Assembly (NCBI RefSeq): GCF_024808815.1
Contig: NZ_JANUCS010000003.1
Span: 1-64,000 of the forward strand
Origin: Methanosalsum natronophilum
Lineage (GTDB): Archaea; Halobacteriota; Methanosarcinia; Methanosarcinales; Methanosarcinaceae
DNA length: 64,000 bases
Direction: 5' to 3'
Within the stretch, counting starts at the first letter, position 1, and each line of letters opens with the position of its first letter. A model generated the notes under the pieces. That model ran no database searches. It had not been told where the DNA came from and saw nothing but the letters and a program-made list of their open reading frames with translations. Below, piece after piece: positions 47,070-55,154 of the stretch. Both the position numbers and the translations under genes were made by a program.

Positions 47070-47183
47070 GTGAAAGTTGGCGATAAATATTCATGTGAAA
47101 TATGTGGAAACGAAGTAGAAATTACTAATGTAGGAGGGGGAGTTCTTGTCTGCTGTGGACAAGATATGGAGTTAGTAGATTAA
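47070..47183 (+). CDS. desulforedoxin-like 37-residue rubredoxin-type protein
   Basis: A short gene with GTG start behind GAGGGAGGTGAG. The product (37 residues) is V/M-KVGDKYSCEICGNEVEI, then GGGVLVCCGQDMELVD. CxxC followed by CC is the Fe(SCys)4 site of desulforedoxin and the N-terminal domain of desulfoferrodoxin. It would serve as an electron carrier in superoxide or peroxide reduction. It opens a set of small redox genes. Confidence 0.85.
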   Translation: MKVGDKYSCEICGNEVEITNVGGGVLVCCGQDMELVD

Positions 47184-47221
47184 ACTTATAATGTATTTTT
47201 AATTTTTTAATTGGTGATAAA

Positions 47222-47455
47222 ATGAAGTGCTATGATTGTGCTAAAAATGGAAAAGAGGCCGATACGTCAGGAATTTGTATTGTTTGTGGCAGAGGTGTTT
47301 GTAGTAGTCACTTGATTCGAGAAGAGATTCCAATAATTGACATGAAACAATATAGTGTACACCTTGAAGGTAAAGACTTAGATCATATTAACAAAATTTT
47401 ATGCAATTCATGCCATGAAGCTATAATGGAAAATGTGTGTGAGGTTCGACAGTAA
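47222..47455 (+). CDS. DUF2180 zinc-ribbon protein, copy 1
   Basis: A 77-residue protein beginning MKCYDCAKNGKEADTSGICIVCGRGVCSSHL and ending with CNSCHEAIMENVC. Three Cys pairs (CYDC, CIVC, CNSC) and a His suggest two treble-clef-like zinc sites. This matches the methanogen family DUF2180. TTGGTGATAA precedes the ATG. Its role is unknown; its neighbours suggest stress or redox handling. Confidence 0.8.
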   Translation: MKCYDCAKNGKEADTSGICIVCGRGVCSSHLIREEIPIIDMKQYSVHLEGKDLDHINKILCNSCHEAIMENVCEVRQ

Positions 47456-47476
47456 TAATTTAAGGTGTGTTGTAAA

Positions 47477-47692
47477 ATGAAGTGCTATGAATGTATAGAA
47501 TCAAAAAAACAAACTGAGGCTGTTAGTGTATGCATAATATGCGGCATGGGTTTGTGTATGGATCACATTAAAGTTCTAGAGATTCCAGTATCAACAGGAA
47601 AGTATCCGGAATTTAAAGAATGTACTAAGCCACTACCACGATTTACTTGTAATGATTGTCTGGGAAATATAATGGTAGATGCTTTTGATTAA
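47477..47692 (+). CDS. DUF2180 zinc-ribbon protein, copy 2
   Basis: A 71-residue paralog of the preceding gene: MKCYECIESKKQTEAVSVCI, then CGMGLCMDHIKVLEIP and FTCNDCLGNIMVDAFD. The Cys/His layout is kept while the middle differs, so the duplication is old. The ATG at 47477 is preferred over a GTG at 47465 because it aligns with copy 1 and TAAGGTGTG lies upstream. Confidence 0.8.
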   Translation: MKCYECIESKKQTEAVSVCIICGMGLCMDHIKVLEIPVSTGKYPEFKECTKPLPRFTCNDCLGNIMVDAFD

Positions 47693-47722
47693 AATATAAT
47701 TAATAAATTTGGAGGCAAAATA

Positions 47723-48076
47723 ATGACACATAAAGATAATGAGGAAATTTTAGAAAGTATTGGTTGTAAAATGGGATTCACGCCAGAGATACTAAAAACA
47801 CTAGAGGATATTGAGCCAAGCTTTCTACAAAAATATAATCGTTGTGACCAAAAAATATTGTCTGATGGTGCTTTACCCGCAAAGATGAAAATTTTAATGG
47901 CACTTGCAGTGGTTGCCTCAAAACAATGTGAAGCATGCACAGTATCACAAATGAAAAGTGCATTAAATGCAGGTGCTACGAAAGAAGAAATTATGGAAGC
48001 AATGGATGTTATATTCATCACATCTGGGGCACCTGCAGTAGCTGCGTGTCGTGATGCGCTAAAATTACTTAAGTAA
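47723..48076 (+). CDS. carboxymuconolactone decarboxylase (AhpD-like) family protein
   Basis: A 117-residue all-helical protein of the CMD/AhpD family. The core is [37 protein letters not shown] in part, carrying the CxxC pair (C-E-A-C). AhpD enzymes have a His after the second Cys (CxxCxxxH); here the position is Gln (CEACTVSQ), so a full peroxidase-recycling proton relay is doubtful. GGAGG lies 8-9 nt before the ATG. It follows the DUF2180 pair by 30 bp. Confidence 0.85.
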   Translation: MTHKDNEEILESIGCKMGFTPEILKTLEDIEPSFLQKYNRCDQKILSDGALPAKMKILMALAVVASKQCEACTVSQMKSALNAGATKEEIMEAMDVIFITSGAPAVAACRDALKLLK

Positions 48077-48085
48077 TTGAGGTAA

Positions 48086-48428
48086 GTTGTTTTTTTCAAG
48101 AAGGGGACTGTTATAAGACCTATACTTATAATTTTTATATTTCTTATCATAAGTATAAACAGAAAGACATCGACTGAACTTAGAAATTATAACTGCATTG
48201 ATTCTCAAAAGCTAGGTTCAGACCAATACACAACCCCTTTTCAATGTTTAATATGCCACAAAAATGAGTGTCCTGGTTCACTTTAAGAGGGAAAAATAGA
48301 TCTAAATACAATTATAAAAAACAATTTTAGAGAATCCAATAGCAACAGGTGCTTTGAAAGCCTTATTGTATGATAGAATTTCAATTAAAGGTATGGTTTA
48401 TGAAACTCATAATTTTCAAGTTTTATAA
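48086..48428 (+). pseudogene. decayed coding remnants between the CMD gene and the iron-sulfur flavoprotein
   Basis: Two start-less open stretches look coding. First, 48086-48286 encodes a hydrophobic segment RPILIIFIFLIISI, then NYNCIDSQKLGSD and QCLICHKNECPGSL (contains CxxCH). Second, 48318-48428 encodes ENPIATGALKALLYDRISIKG and VYETHNFQVL. Neither has ATG, GTG or TTG at a usable place. They may be pieces of one dead gene or chance. No function is claimed. Confidence 0.3.
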
Positions 48429-48439
48429 AGGTGAATTTT

Positions 48440-49057
48440 TTGGTAAGTGAAAGAAATATTCGAATATTAGGAATATCTGGTAGTCCTAGGAAAAAAGCAA
48501 CTGATTATGCAGTATCTCATGCTTTAGAATATGCTAGTGAAAATTACTCAGCCTCTGTAGAATATTTTTCTGCAAAGGGTAAAACCATAAATTTCTGTAT
48601 TCACTGCGATTATTGTATACGCAAAAAAGAAGGGTGTGTATTCAAGGATGACTTGACGGATTTGTATGATAAAATGATATGGGCAGATGCATGGATCATT
48701 GGAACCCCAGTTTATCAAGGAAATGTTAGTGGTCAAACAAAAGTTATTATTGATAGATGCCGTGCAGTTGTAGCCCGTAATCCAAAAGTTTTCAGGAACA
48801 AAGTTGGGATTGGCGTATCAAATGGTGGTGATAGGACAGGAGGTCAAGAACCAGCATTAAAAACTATACACGATTTCTATATAATTAATGAAATGATTCC
48901 TATTGGCGGTGGAGCTTTTGGAGCAAATCTTGGAGGAACTTTTTGGTCAAAAGATAAAGGAAAAGAAGGCATTGAAAATGATGAGGTTGGTATGAAAAGT
49001 TTGTATAGGACAATTGATAGGATGATTGAAGTGAGTAGAACACTTATTGATTGCTGA
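48440..49057 (+). CDS. iron-sulfur flavoprotein (Isf-like NADPH-dependent FMN reductase fold)
   Basis: A 205-residue flavodoxin-fold protein. IRILGISGSPRKKATDYAV is the FMN phosphate loop. The compact cluster motif is CIHCDYCIRKKEGC (CX2CX2CX6C), the hallmark of Methanosarcina Isf, which carries [4Fe-4S] and FMN and can reduce oxygen or peroxide. GTPVYQGNVSGQ is the second FMN loop. The TTG at 48440 follows AAAGGTGA by 5 nt; the GTG at 48431 lies within that site. It is directly followed by the FNR-like gene. Confidence 0.88.
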   Translation: MVSERNIRILGISGSPRKKATDYAVSHALEYASENYSASVEYFSAKGKTINFCIHCDYCIRKKEGCVFKDDLTDLYDKMIWADAWIIGTPVYQGNVSGQTKVIIDRCRAVVARNPKVFRNKVGIGVSNGGDRTGGQEPALKTIHDFYIINEMIPIGGGAFGANLGGTFWSKDKGKEGIENDEVGMKSLYRTIDRMIEVSRTLIDC

Positions 49058-49073
49058 AAAGGAGCTATTTGAA

Positions 49074-49772
49074 TTGAAACTTAATCTTAAACTAATTGAA
49101 ATAATTAAAAGAAGCACCTCAGTAACTAGTTTTAGACTAAGCAAGCCAGAAAACTTTGATTATCTTCCAGGACAATATGTATTAGTTGGAATTGATTTAG
49201 ATAATGAATACATTAGAAAGCCATTAACATTGTCAAGTAGCCCCACGGACGAAAAATATATTGAATTCACAAAAAAGCTTACTGGACATGACTTTTCAAA
49301 CGGTCTAGCTAGTTTAAATTTAGGTGATACTCTTGTAATAGAGGGGCCCTATGGAAACATGTACTATGATGAAGAAGAATCGCAAATTTGTTTGATAAGT
49401 GGTGGTATTGGAATTACTCCTATGATAAGTATCTGCAAATACTGTAGCCATAAAAAATTATCTACTGAAATAGTTTTGATTGGTAGTTATAAACATGAAA
49501 CTGATCGAGTATTTAGACATGATTTCGAAGACCTCCAAAAAGAGAACTCCAATTTAAAAGTCATAGATACACTGACAAGACCAGAACCCAGTTGGAATGG
49601 CTATAAAGGTAGAATATGCGAAAATATAATTAAAAATGAGGTACCAAATTATTTGAATCGCATTTACTACCTGTGCGGCCCACCACCTATGGTAAATTCT
49701 GTTGAAAAACTGCTTATTGATATAGGATTGTCAAAAAAGCAAATTAAAAAAGAAGTATTTATAGGTTATTGA
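49074..49772 (+). CDS. FNR-like FAD/NAD(P)-binding oxidoreductase
   Basis: A 232-residue ferredoxin reductase-type flavoprotein. The FAD domain has LPGQYVLVGI and RKPLTLSSSP; the NAD(P) domain has CLISGGIGITPMISI and YYLCGPPPMVNSVEKLL. The [2Fe-2S] C-terminal cluster of PyrK/HydG-type proteins is absent. The TTG at 49074 is chosen because AAGGAG sits 9 nt upstream and avoids overlap with the previous gene. Likely electron partner of the upstream iron-sulfur flavoprotein. Confidence 0.82.
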   Translation: MKLNLKLIEIIKRSTSVTSFRLSKPENFDYLPGQYVLVGIDLDNEYIRKPLTLSSSPTDEKYIEFTKKLTGHDFSNGLASLNLGDTLVIEGPYGNMYYDEEESQICLISGGIGITPMISICKYCSHKKLSTEIVLIGSYKHETDRVFRHDFEDLQKENSNLKVIDTLTRPEPSWNGYKGRICENIIKNEVPNYLNRIYYLCGPPPMVNSVEKLLIDIGLSKKQIKKEVFIGY

Positions 49773-49870
49773 AAATAACAAGTAAAGATTGAGTTTTTTT
49801 AAATTTTAATTAGACTTTATTTTACTCTACTTAAAAAAAACATATCGTTAACTATCTGCGAGGTTTAAGT

Positions 49871-50407
49871 ATGAAACGAATAGCATGGGGAATAACAGGT
49901 TCTGGAGACCTTATAAAAGAAACTTTTGAAATAATGGTTGATATTAAAAAAAGAACAGATATAGAAATAATGGTTTTTCTTTCAAAAGAAGGAGAAACTG
50001 TAATGAAATGGTACAGAATGTGGGATGAATTAAAAAAGAATTTTAAAAATATTAAAACGGAGTCAGGTCCTAATTCTCCATTCATTGCGGGCCCTTTGCA
50101 AGTAGGCTATTATGACTTGCTTTTAGTAGCACCACTAACGGCAAATTCAACTGCAAAAATTGCTTATGGAATAGCCGATACTTTAGTTACAAATGCAGTG
50201 GCTCAAACAGCAAAAGGGACAACACCAATTTATTTATTGCCTGTTGACCAAGTAAAAGGCACTATTAAAACATATGCGCCCAATGGAAAAGAATTTGAGT
50301 TAAAAATGAGAGATATTGATATAAACAATTCCGAGACCTTATCAAAAATGGAGAATATAAATATTATTGGAAAACCAGAGGATATCTATGATTTATTTGA
50401 TCTATAA
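49871..50407 (+). CDS. archaeoflavoprotein AfpA / DmrB-like FMN protein
   Basis: A 178-residue flavoprotein-family (FMN, Rossmann-like) protein. KRIAWGITGSGDLIKETFEIM is the start typical of AfpA (AF1518) and of dihydromethanopterin reductase DmrB. AGPLQVGYYDLLLVAPLTANSTAKIAYGIADTLVTNA is the FMN-binding core (given in part). No ferredoxin domain follows, unlike the DmrX type. AfpA of Archaeoglobus takes electrons from ferredoxin and sits beside an Isf gene, like here. Either role is possible; the context favours AfpA. Confidence 0.8.
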   Translation: MKRIAWGITGSGDLIKETFEIMVDIKKRTDIEIMVFLSKEGETVMKWYRMWDELKKNFKNIKTESGPNSPFIAGPLQVGYYDLLLVAPLTANSTAKIAYGIADTLVTNAVAQTAKGTTPIYLLPVDQVKGTIKTYAPNGKEFELKMRDIDINNSETLSKMENINIIGKPEDIYDLFDL

Positions 50408-50428
50408 TTTTTTATGAATCATATATAG

Positions 50429-51256
50429 TTATGAAAAAATATATCCTTCTTTTTTGTACACTAGGTTATTCTTTAGATTAGAGGAATTCTCTATTTTTCC
50501 ATAGCTCAATGACTTGAATAAAGAATATGCTCCAATTATTGAATCAAGAGCGTCACCTTCATAATTGGATAATATATCATTTTTTAAAGAAAAGGGTACA
50601 AAGATGTTGTTTTCGGCCAAATAATTAAGTATTTTTATTCTATTACCTAACTCTTCCTGTCCCCTGCCTTTATAAGGGAAATACATGCTAATTTTTTTTA
50701 GCGTACATGCAGGGCATACCTCAACAACCCATGGTTTATTTTTGTTCAGCTCGTTCATAGGCAAAAATGCAGCTGACTTTTTAGATAGAAGTGGGTAAAC
50801 TATTTTTGTAATTCCATAATATGTTTGTTTGAATAGTCTAAGATTATATGGTGAAAATGGAGCTTTTTCGATAGTTTCAGAACATCTTTTTATTTCAACT
50901 CCATTTGATAATTCTAAAAAATCTCTCCTAAATTCATCTGGACTAGGATATTTTTTAGTAAAATCAAAAATAAAATCGTTCCAATTTGAATAATGCTTCA
51001 AGAAAGGTTCAGGTACACTTAATGGGAAATCAAAACCATATAAAGTGTTCATTGGCGCATTTTCAATCAATTCCACTATTTTATCATAGCAGTTAAACTG
51101 GTTCTTACCTGCAATTTTCTCAACAGGGTAGCAATCTAAAACTTGCAAATTGCAGTTTTGATTAATTTGGGTTTTAGTTATCCATATTTTTCCACAAGCT
51201 TTTTTTGCACCACTAAAGTCTACTCCATAGAGTATTTTTCTTTTAACTTTACACAT
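50429..51256 (-). CDS. DUF429-like RNase H-fold protein
   Basis: A 275-residue protein beginning KILYGVDFSGAKKACGKIWI, then TLYGFDFPLSVPEPFL and VVEVCPACTLKKI, with LSNYEGDALDSIIGAYSLF near the end. Asp in GVDFSGA, Asp in GFDFPLS and the late E/D-D-A-x-D match the acidic set of DUF429/RNase H-like proteins. The substrate is unknown. It is co-directional with and 11 bp behind the inositol-1-phosphate synthase gene. Confidence 0.65.
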   Translation of the reverse strand: MCKVKRKILYGVDFSGAKKACGKIWITKTQINQNCNLQVLDCYPVEKIAGKNQFNCYDKIVELIENAPMNTLYGFDFPLSVPEPFLKHYSNWNDFIFDFTKKYPSPDEFRRDFLELSNGVEIKRCSETIEKAPFSPYNLRLFKQTYYGITKIVYPLLSKKSAAFLPMNELNKNKPWVVEVCPACTLKKISMYFPYKGRGQEELGNRIKILNYLAENNIFVPFSLKNDILSNYEGDALDSIIGAYSLFKSLSYGKIENSSNLKNNLVYKKEGYIFS

Positions 51257-51267
51257 GACAAATAATA

Positions 51268-52371
51268 TTAATTATCTCTTTTATTTTCAATGAAGTCATT
51301 GGTCATGTTGTAAGCTTCATCATCTGAATATTGTATTGGTGGATGCTTCATAAAATAAGCAGAAGCTGAATGCAAAACACCAGATACTTTTCGGTCTAAA
51401 GCCAACTTACAACATCTAATGGCATCAATAACTACTCCTGCTGAGTTTGGAGAATCTTCTACCGATAAACGAAGTTCGAGGTTCATTGGAACATCTCCAA
51501 AGAGCTTCCCTTCCATTCGTAGATAACATACCTTATTGTCTTTTTGCCATGGGACATAATCACTTGGACCTACATGTATATTCTCATCATCAAGGCGATC
51601 TTTAAGAACTGATTGCACTGCTTCTGTTTTAGAGGTCTTTTTTGAAGAAAGTCTGTTTCTATTCAGCATATTAAGGAAATCAGTGTTACCACCAGTGTTC
51701 AATTGATATGTTTTTTCTAACCTCACACCCCTCTTTTGGAACATATCAACCAGAGTCCGATGTGTTATAGTTGCACCTAATTGTGCCTTTATATCATCTC
51801 CAATTATTGGAATTCCCTTATCCTTAAACCGTTGGGACCATTTAGGATTACTTGCTATGAATACAGGCATGTTATTAATGTATGCAACACCTGCTTCCAG
51901 GGCACATTCTGCATAAAAACGAGCAGCTTCCTCAGATCCAACTGGAAGGAAATTGAGTAAAATCTCGGTACCTGAATCTTTTAAAATTGATACAATTTCA
52001 TCTTTAGTTGCTTCTTTTTCATCTGATGGTATGAATTTATACTTGTCATCATATGTAGCTATGTGTTCAGAAACCCCATCAAGTATTTTTCCCATTGAAA
52101 CAGCAACATCTTTTTTTGGAATGTTGTCGCAAAATACAGTTGTGCAATTTGGTAAGGAAAATATAGCCTCTGAGATATCTTTTCCAACCTTCCTTTTATC
52201 AATATCAAATGCAGCAACAACGTCTATATCGTAAGGCCTATAACCTCCGACTTCCCAGTGCATCAAACCGATAGCATCGTTGATGTTCTTTGATTTATAG
52301 TATTCAATCCCCTGTATTAATGAACTTGCACAGTTGCCAAGGCCCGCAATTGCAATTTTTATTGTACTCAA
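51268..52371 (-). CDS. myo-inositol-1-phosphate synthase
   Basis: The enzyme cyclises glucose 6-phosphate to inositol 1-phosphate, used for archaeal phosphatidylinositol-type lipids and compatible solutes. The 367 residues start IKIAIAGLGNCASSLIQGI (NAD loop). Further signatures are IGDDIKAQLGATITHRTLVDM, TGGNTDFLNM and EDSPNSAGVVIDAIRCCKLA. The start is TTG with GAGGTGA 7 nt upstream. Confidence 0.93.
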   Translation of the reverse strand: MSTIKIAIAGLGNCASSLIQGIEYYKSKNINDAIGLMHWEVGGYRPYDIDVVAAFDIDKRKVGKDISEAIFSLPNCTTVFCDNIPKKDVAVSMGKILDGVSEHIATYDDKYKFIPSDEKEATKDEIVSILKDSGTEILLNFLPVGSEEAARFYAECALEAGVAYINNMPVFIASNPKWSQRFKDKGIPIIGDDIKAQLGATITHRTLVDMFQKRGVRLEKTYQLNTGGNTDFLNMLNRNRLSSKKTSKTEAVQSVLKDRLDDENIHVGPSDYVPWQKDNKVCYLRMEGKLFGDVPMNLELRLSVEDSPNSAGVVIDAIRCCKLALDRKVSGVLHSASAYFMKHPPIQYSDDEAYNMTNDFIENKRDN

Positions 52372-52890
52372 AATTATTCACCTCATAATCGGACAACAAG
52401 ATAATGATAATTATAAAACTAAATAATTAATTTATCGACTTAATGATTATATTTTAATGAAAAGTTTCTGATAACTTACTATAATATAAATATACTGTTA
52501 AACTAACAACAAAATCGGTATTTTAACATTAAATATCTTGCTTTCTTGAACATAGCTAATTAGACATAAAAATATTTGCATTATGTATAGTATTTTAGAT
52601 TTTTGTAATCCTATATTAAAGGTATTATTTTGCTTTAAATATTTCTTATTTCAATAAAAATGTATCCTATATTGTCGTCAAAAATTTAAAAAAATCTTGA
52701 ATAACTTATATGGGTTTTAGTAATTTGTGTACATTATCTACTAGAAGCTATGCTCGAGACCAGAGATTCTGCTTGTAAGAATATATTTAAATAATTATAA
52801 CGCTACATAAATAGATAAACTTAGATTCTTGTATATATAACTAAAAAAGAATTTTACTGTTTTAGTTGTTACAAAAAAAGTTTTTTTTTC

Positions 52891-52908
52891 GAATGTAAAT
52901 GAACATTC
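52891..52908. promoter_or_regulatory. 6-6-6 inverted repeat before the ferritin-like gene
   Basis: GAATGT-aaatga-ACATTC is perfect, ends 28 bp before the ATG at 52937, and follows a T-run (52881-52889). A TATA-like TATATTTAAATAATTATAA lies at 52782-52800, so the repeat falls in a transcribed leader or overlaps a nearer promoter. The whole gap 52372-52918 is otherwise AT-rich with no gene seen. Confidence 0.45.
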
Positions 52909-52936
52909 TTTAATCAATATGAAAAAGGTGGTTAAT

Positions 52937-53455
52937 ATGAAGGATATTTTGGATAGTATTATAGAGGAGCTAGAAGAACTTGATACGTTTGAAGAGGTTT
53001 TAGATATGGCCATCTCTCTTGAAGAAAAGGGTAGGAGCTTTTATTTAGATAAACTAGCAGAGATAAAGAGCCCGACTGTTCAAGATATATTTACTTATTT
53101 AGCTCGAGAAGAAAAAAAACATTCTCAATACCTACGGGACTTCAAAGAGAAATACAGTAAAGATTCAATAAGTCATGATTTGTCTTCTTTCAACCCAGGT
53201 GCAGCTACAACACCAGATTTCAGAGAAATGCTACAAGAAGAATTTTCAGAACGATGGTCAGATGAGGAAGGTGTACTACTATCTGCCCTAAGATTCGAGA
53301 AAAAAACCGAAATGTTGTATACCGAGCTAGCTAGAAGAGCAACTGATAAAAAGAAAAAACATTTTTTTGAAAAATTAGCTAACTATGAAAAAGAACACTA
53401 TGAACTAATTGATGGATTTCTTGAGTTTTCAACACAGTTTAGAATGGAAACATAA
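52937..53455 (+). CDS. rubrerythrin/ferritin-like diiron protein without rubredoxin domain
   Basis: A 172-residue helical protein of the ferritin-like superfamily. Diiron ligands are visible in two helix pairs: MAISLEEKGRSFY with LAREEKKHSQYL (ExxH), and LRFEKKTEMLY with YEKEHYELIDGF (ExxH). There are no Cys pairs, so the rubredoxin domain is missing. It probably stores iron or reduces peroxide using an external donor. The ATG at 52937 follows AAAGGTGG; an ATG at 52919 is too early. Confidence 0.82.
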   Translation: MKDILDSIIEELEELDTFEEVLDMAISLEEKGRSFYLDKLAEIKSPTVQDIFTYLAREEKKHSQYLRDFKEKYSKDSISHDLSSFNPGAATTPDFREMLQEEFSERWSDEEGVLLSALRFEKKTEMLYTELARRATDKKKKHFFEKLANYEKEHYELIDGFLEFSTQFRMET

Positions 53456-53470
53456 CAATTCAATATTTAG

Positions 53471-53507
53471 TAATAGTAAGTAAGAATTAACTGTTTGCTT
53501 ACTATTA
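53471..53507 (+). terminator. hairpin after the ferritin-like gene
   Basis: TAATAGTAAG (53471-53480) pairs perfectly with CTTACTATTA (53498-53507) around a 17-nt loop, starting 15 bp past the stop. No strong T-run follows. Confidence 0.55.
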
Positions 53508-53635
53508 CAGCTAAAATTTATTTCTCTACAAAGTAAATGAGATTAAATAACATGTTATTTATCTAATCAAACTAAATGATAATAATGTAGATTTTCAAAA
53601 TTGTTACAAGAAATAGTATAGATGAAAATCACAAA

Positions 53636-53960
53636 ATGAGCGATAAAATATTTGCAAAAGTTAAGAATGTTTTTTTAAAGGATGCGGAATGGGCTAGCAA
53701 AATCTTTCAAAACTTCTTCTGATCATTCAGGCTTAATCTCATAAAATAACCATGTATAAATGAACTTTATGTTTGTGTTCTTGTAGTTGCTACAAAATAT
53801 AAATATTCATCACTTTCATATTATCTAAAATCACTGAAAGATACTGGCCATATTGACTCAAAAAGGTAAAATGCTACTAAATCTATTGCTTAAAGCCACT
53901 TAAACAATTTAATCAATCAAAGAAAAAAATATTCAAATTACTAGTCTGCTTAATAACCAA
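53636..53960 (+). pseudogene. decayed gene, possibly a transposase
   Basis: One frame reads coding-like sequence interrupted by stops. It begins MSDKIFAKVKNVFLKDAEWA, then SKIFQNFF followed by TGA (53720), a further TAA, then CINELYVCVLVVATKYKYSS and LSYYLKSLKDTGHIDSKR with TAA at 53867. Later fragments are LINQRKKYSNY-like. Amino-acid composition fits a real protein, and the short helical tracts with YLKSLKDTGHIDSK look like an N-terminal part of an IS transposase. The family is uncertain. The remainder of 53508-54113 has only promoter-like AT-rich DNA before fen. Confidence 0.45.
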
Positions 53961-54113
53961 ATGTTCAGATATATTGAAGGATTGCTTTTTAGAAAGGTTA
54001 TCTAAGGGAATATAATCTTTTATTCATGAGTCTAATAGAATATTAATTTATAATAATTTAACCTAAATTTTCTTAAGTAAAAATTAAATAGCTGCAAGTG
54101 ATAACTTCATACG

Positions 54114-55127
54114 ATGGGCAGTGATATCGGTAGTTTACTCAAAAAAAAGAACTCACATATTGAAGATTTACATAACAAAAAAGTAGCATTTGATGCTCAC
54201 AATGTATTGTATCAGTTTTTAAGTATAATTAGGCAAAGGGATGGTACTCCCTTGAAAGATTCCAATGGGCTTATAACATCTCACCTTTCAGGTATTTTTT
54301 ATAGATTTTTATATATTATGGAAGAAGGAATCAAACCAATATTTGTATTTGATGGGAATCCACCTGAACTAAAACGTGAAACACTTGACAGAAGAAAAGA
54401 AAGACGCCAAAAAGCACAACATAAATGGGATGAAGCAGTAGAAAAAGGGTTAGAGGAGGAGGCTTTTAAATACTCACAGGCTTCTGTGAAATTAGATGAC
54501 TATATTATTGAAAGTTCAAAAGAGCTGCTTAATTGTTTAGGCATACCATTTGTAGAAGCTCCAGGAGAGGGAGAAGCCCAGGCAGCCCATATGGTAATAA
54601 ATGGCGATGTGGACTTTACAGCCTCTCAAGACTATGATGCTTTATTATTTGGATCTCCTTTAGTCATAAGAAATCTAACTATAACTGGAAAAAGAAAGCT
54701 ACCTGGAAAAAATACATATGTTGATGTTCAACCAGAAATCATTGATTTAGAACTATCTTTAAGTGAATTAGAAATTACTTATTATCAACTAATTGATGTT
54801 GCTTTATGTGTTGGAACAGACTATAATCAAGGTCTGTATAATATTGGCCCGAAAAAAGCTGTAACTTTGATAAAAAAGTATAGTACCATAGAAAATCTGC
54901 TGAAAAGTATGGAATATGATGACCAAAATATAGGTCAAGTTAAAAAACTATTTTTGCACCCTTTAGTTACAGACAAATATAAAATATCATGGGAAAATCC
55001 AAATAAAGATAAACTGATTAATCTGTTGTGCAAAAAGCATAATTTTTCTGAAGAACGTGTATCTAAAGCATATGATAAATTAATTCAAAAAACAAACCCC
55101 ATTCAAAGGACTTTGGATCAATTTTGA
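54114..55127 (+). CDS. fen: flap endonuclease FEN-1
   Basis: FEN-1 removes 5' flaps in Okazaki-fragment processing and repair. The 337 residues have the N-region VAFDAHNVLYQFLS and FVFDGNPPELKRET, and the I-region EAPGEGEAQAAHM with ASQDYDALLFG, both carrying the catalytic acidic residues. The C-terminus ends with the PCNA-binding box QRTLDQF. All elements are intact. Confidence 0.97.
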   Translation: MGSDIGSLLKKKNSHIEDLHNKKVAFDAHNVLYQFLSIIRQRDGTPLKDSNGLITSHLSGIFYRFLYIMEEGIKPIFVFDGNPPELKRETLDRRKERRQKAQHKWDEAVEKGLEEEAFKYSQASVKLDDYIIESSKELLNCLGIPFVEAPGEGEAQAAHMVINGDVDFTASQDYDALLFGSPLVIRNLTITGKRKLPGKNTYVDVQPEIIDLELSLSELEITYYQLIDVALCVGTDYNQGLYNIGPKKAVTLIKKYSTIENLLKSMEYDDQNIGQVKKLFLHPLVTDKYKISWENPNKDKLINLLCKKHNFSEERVSKAYDKLIQKTNPIQRTLDQF

Positions 55128-55154
55128 AAAACCAAGGTAGTTGACTAGCATTTT

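Noticed and set aside
52882-52912. PerR- or Fur-type consensus box before the ferritin-like gene
   Set aside because: The inverted repeat there does not match the usual AT-rich consensus; only a generic operator is claimed.
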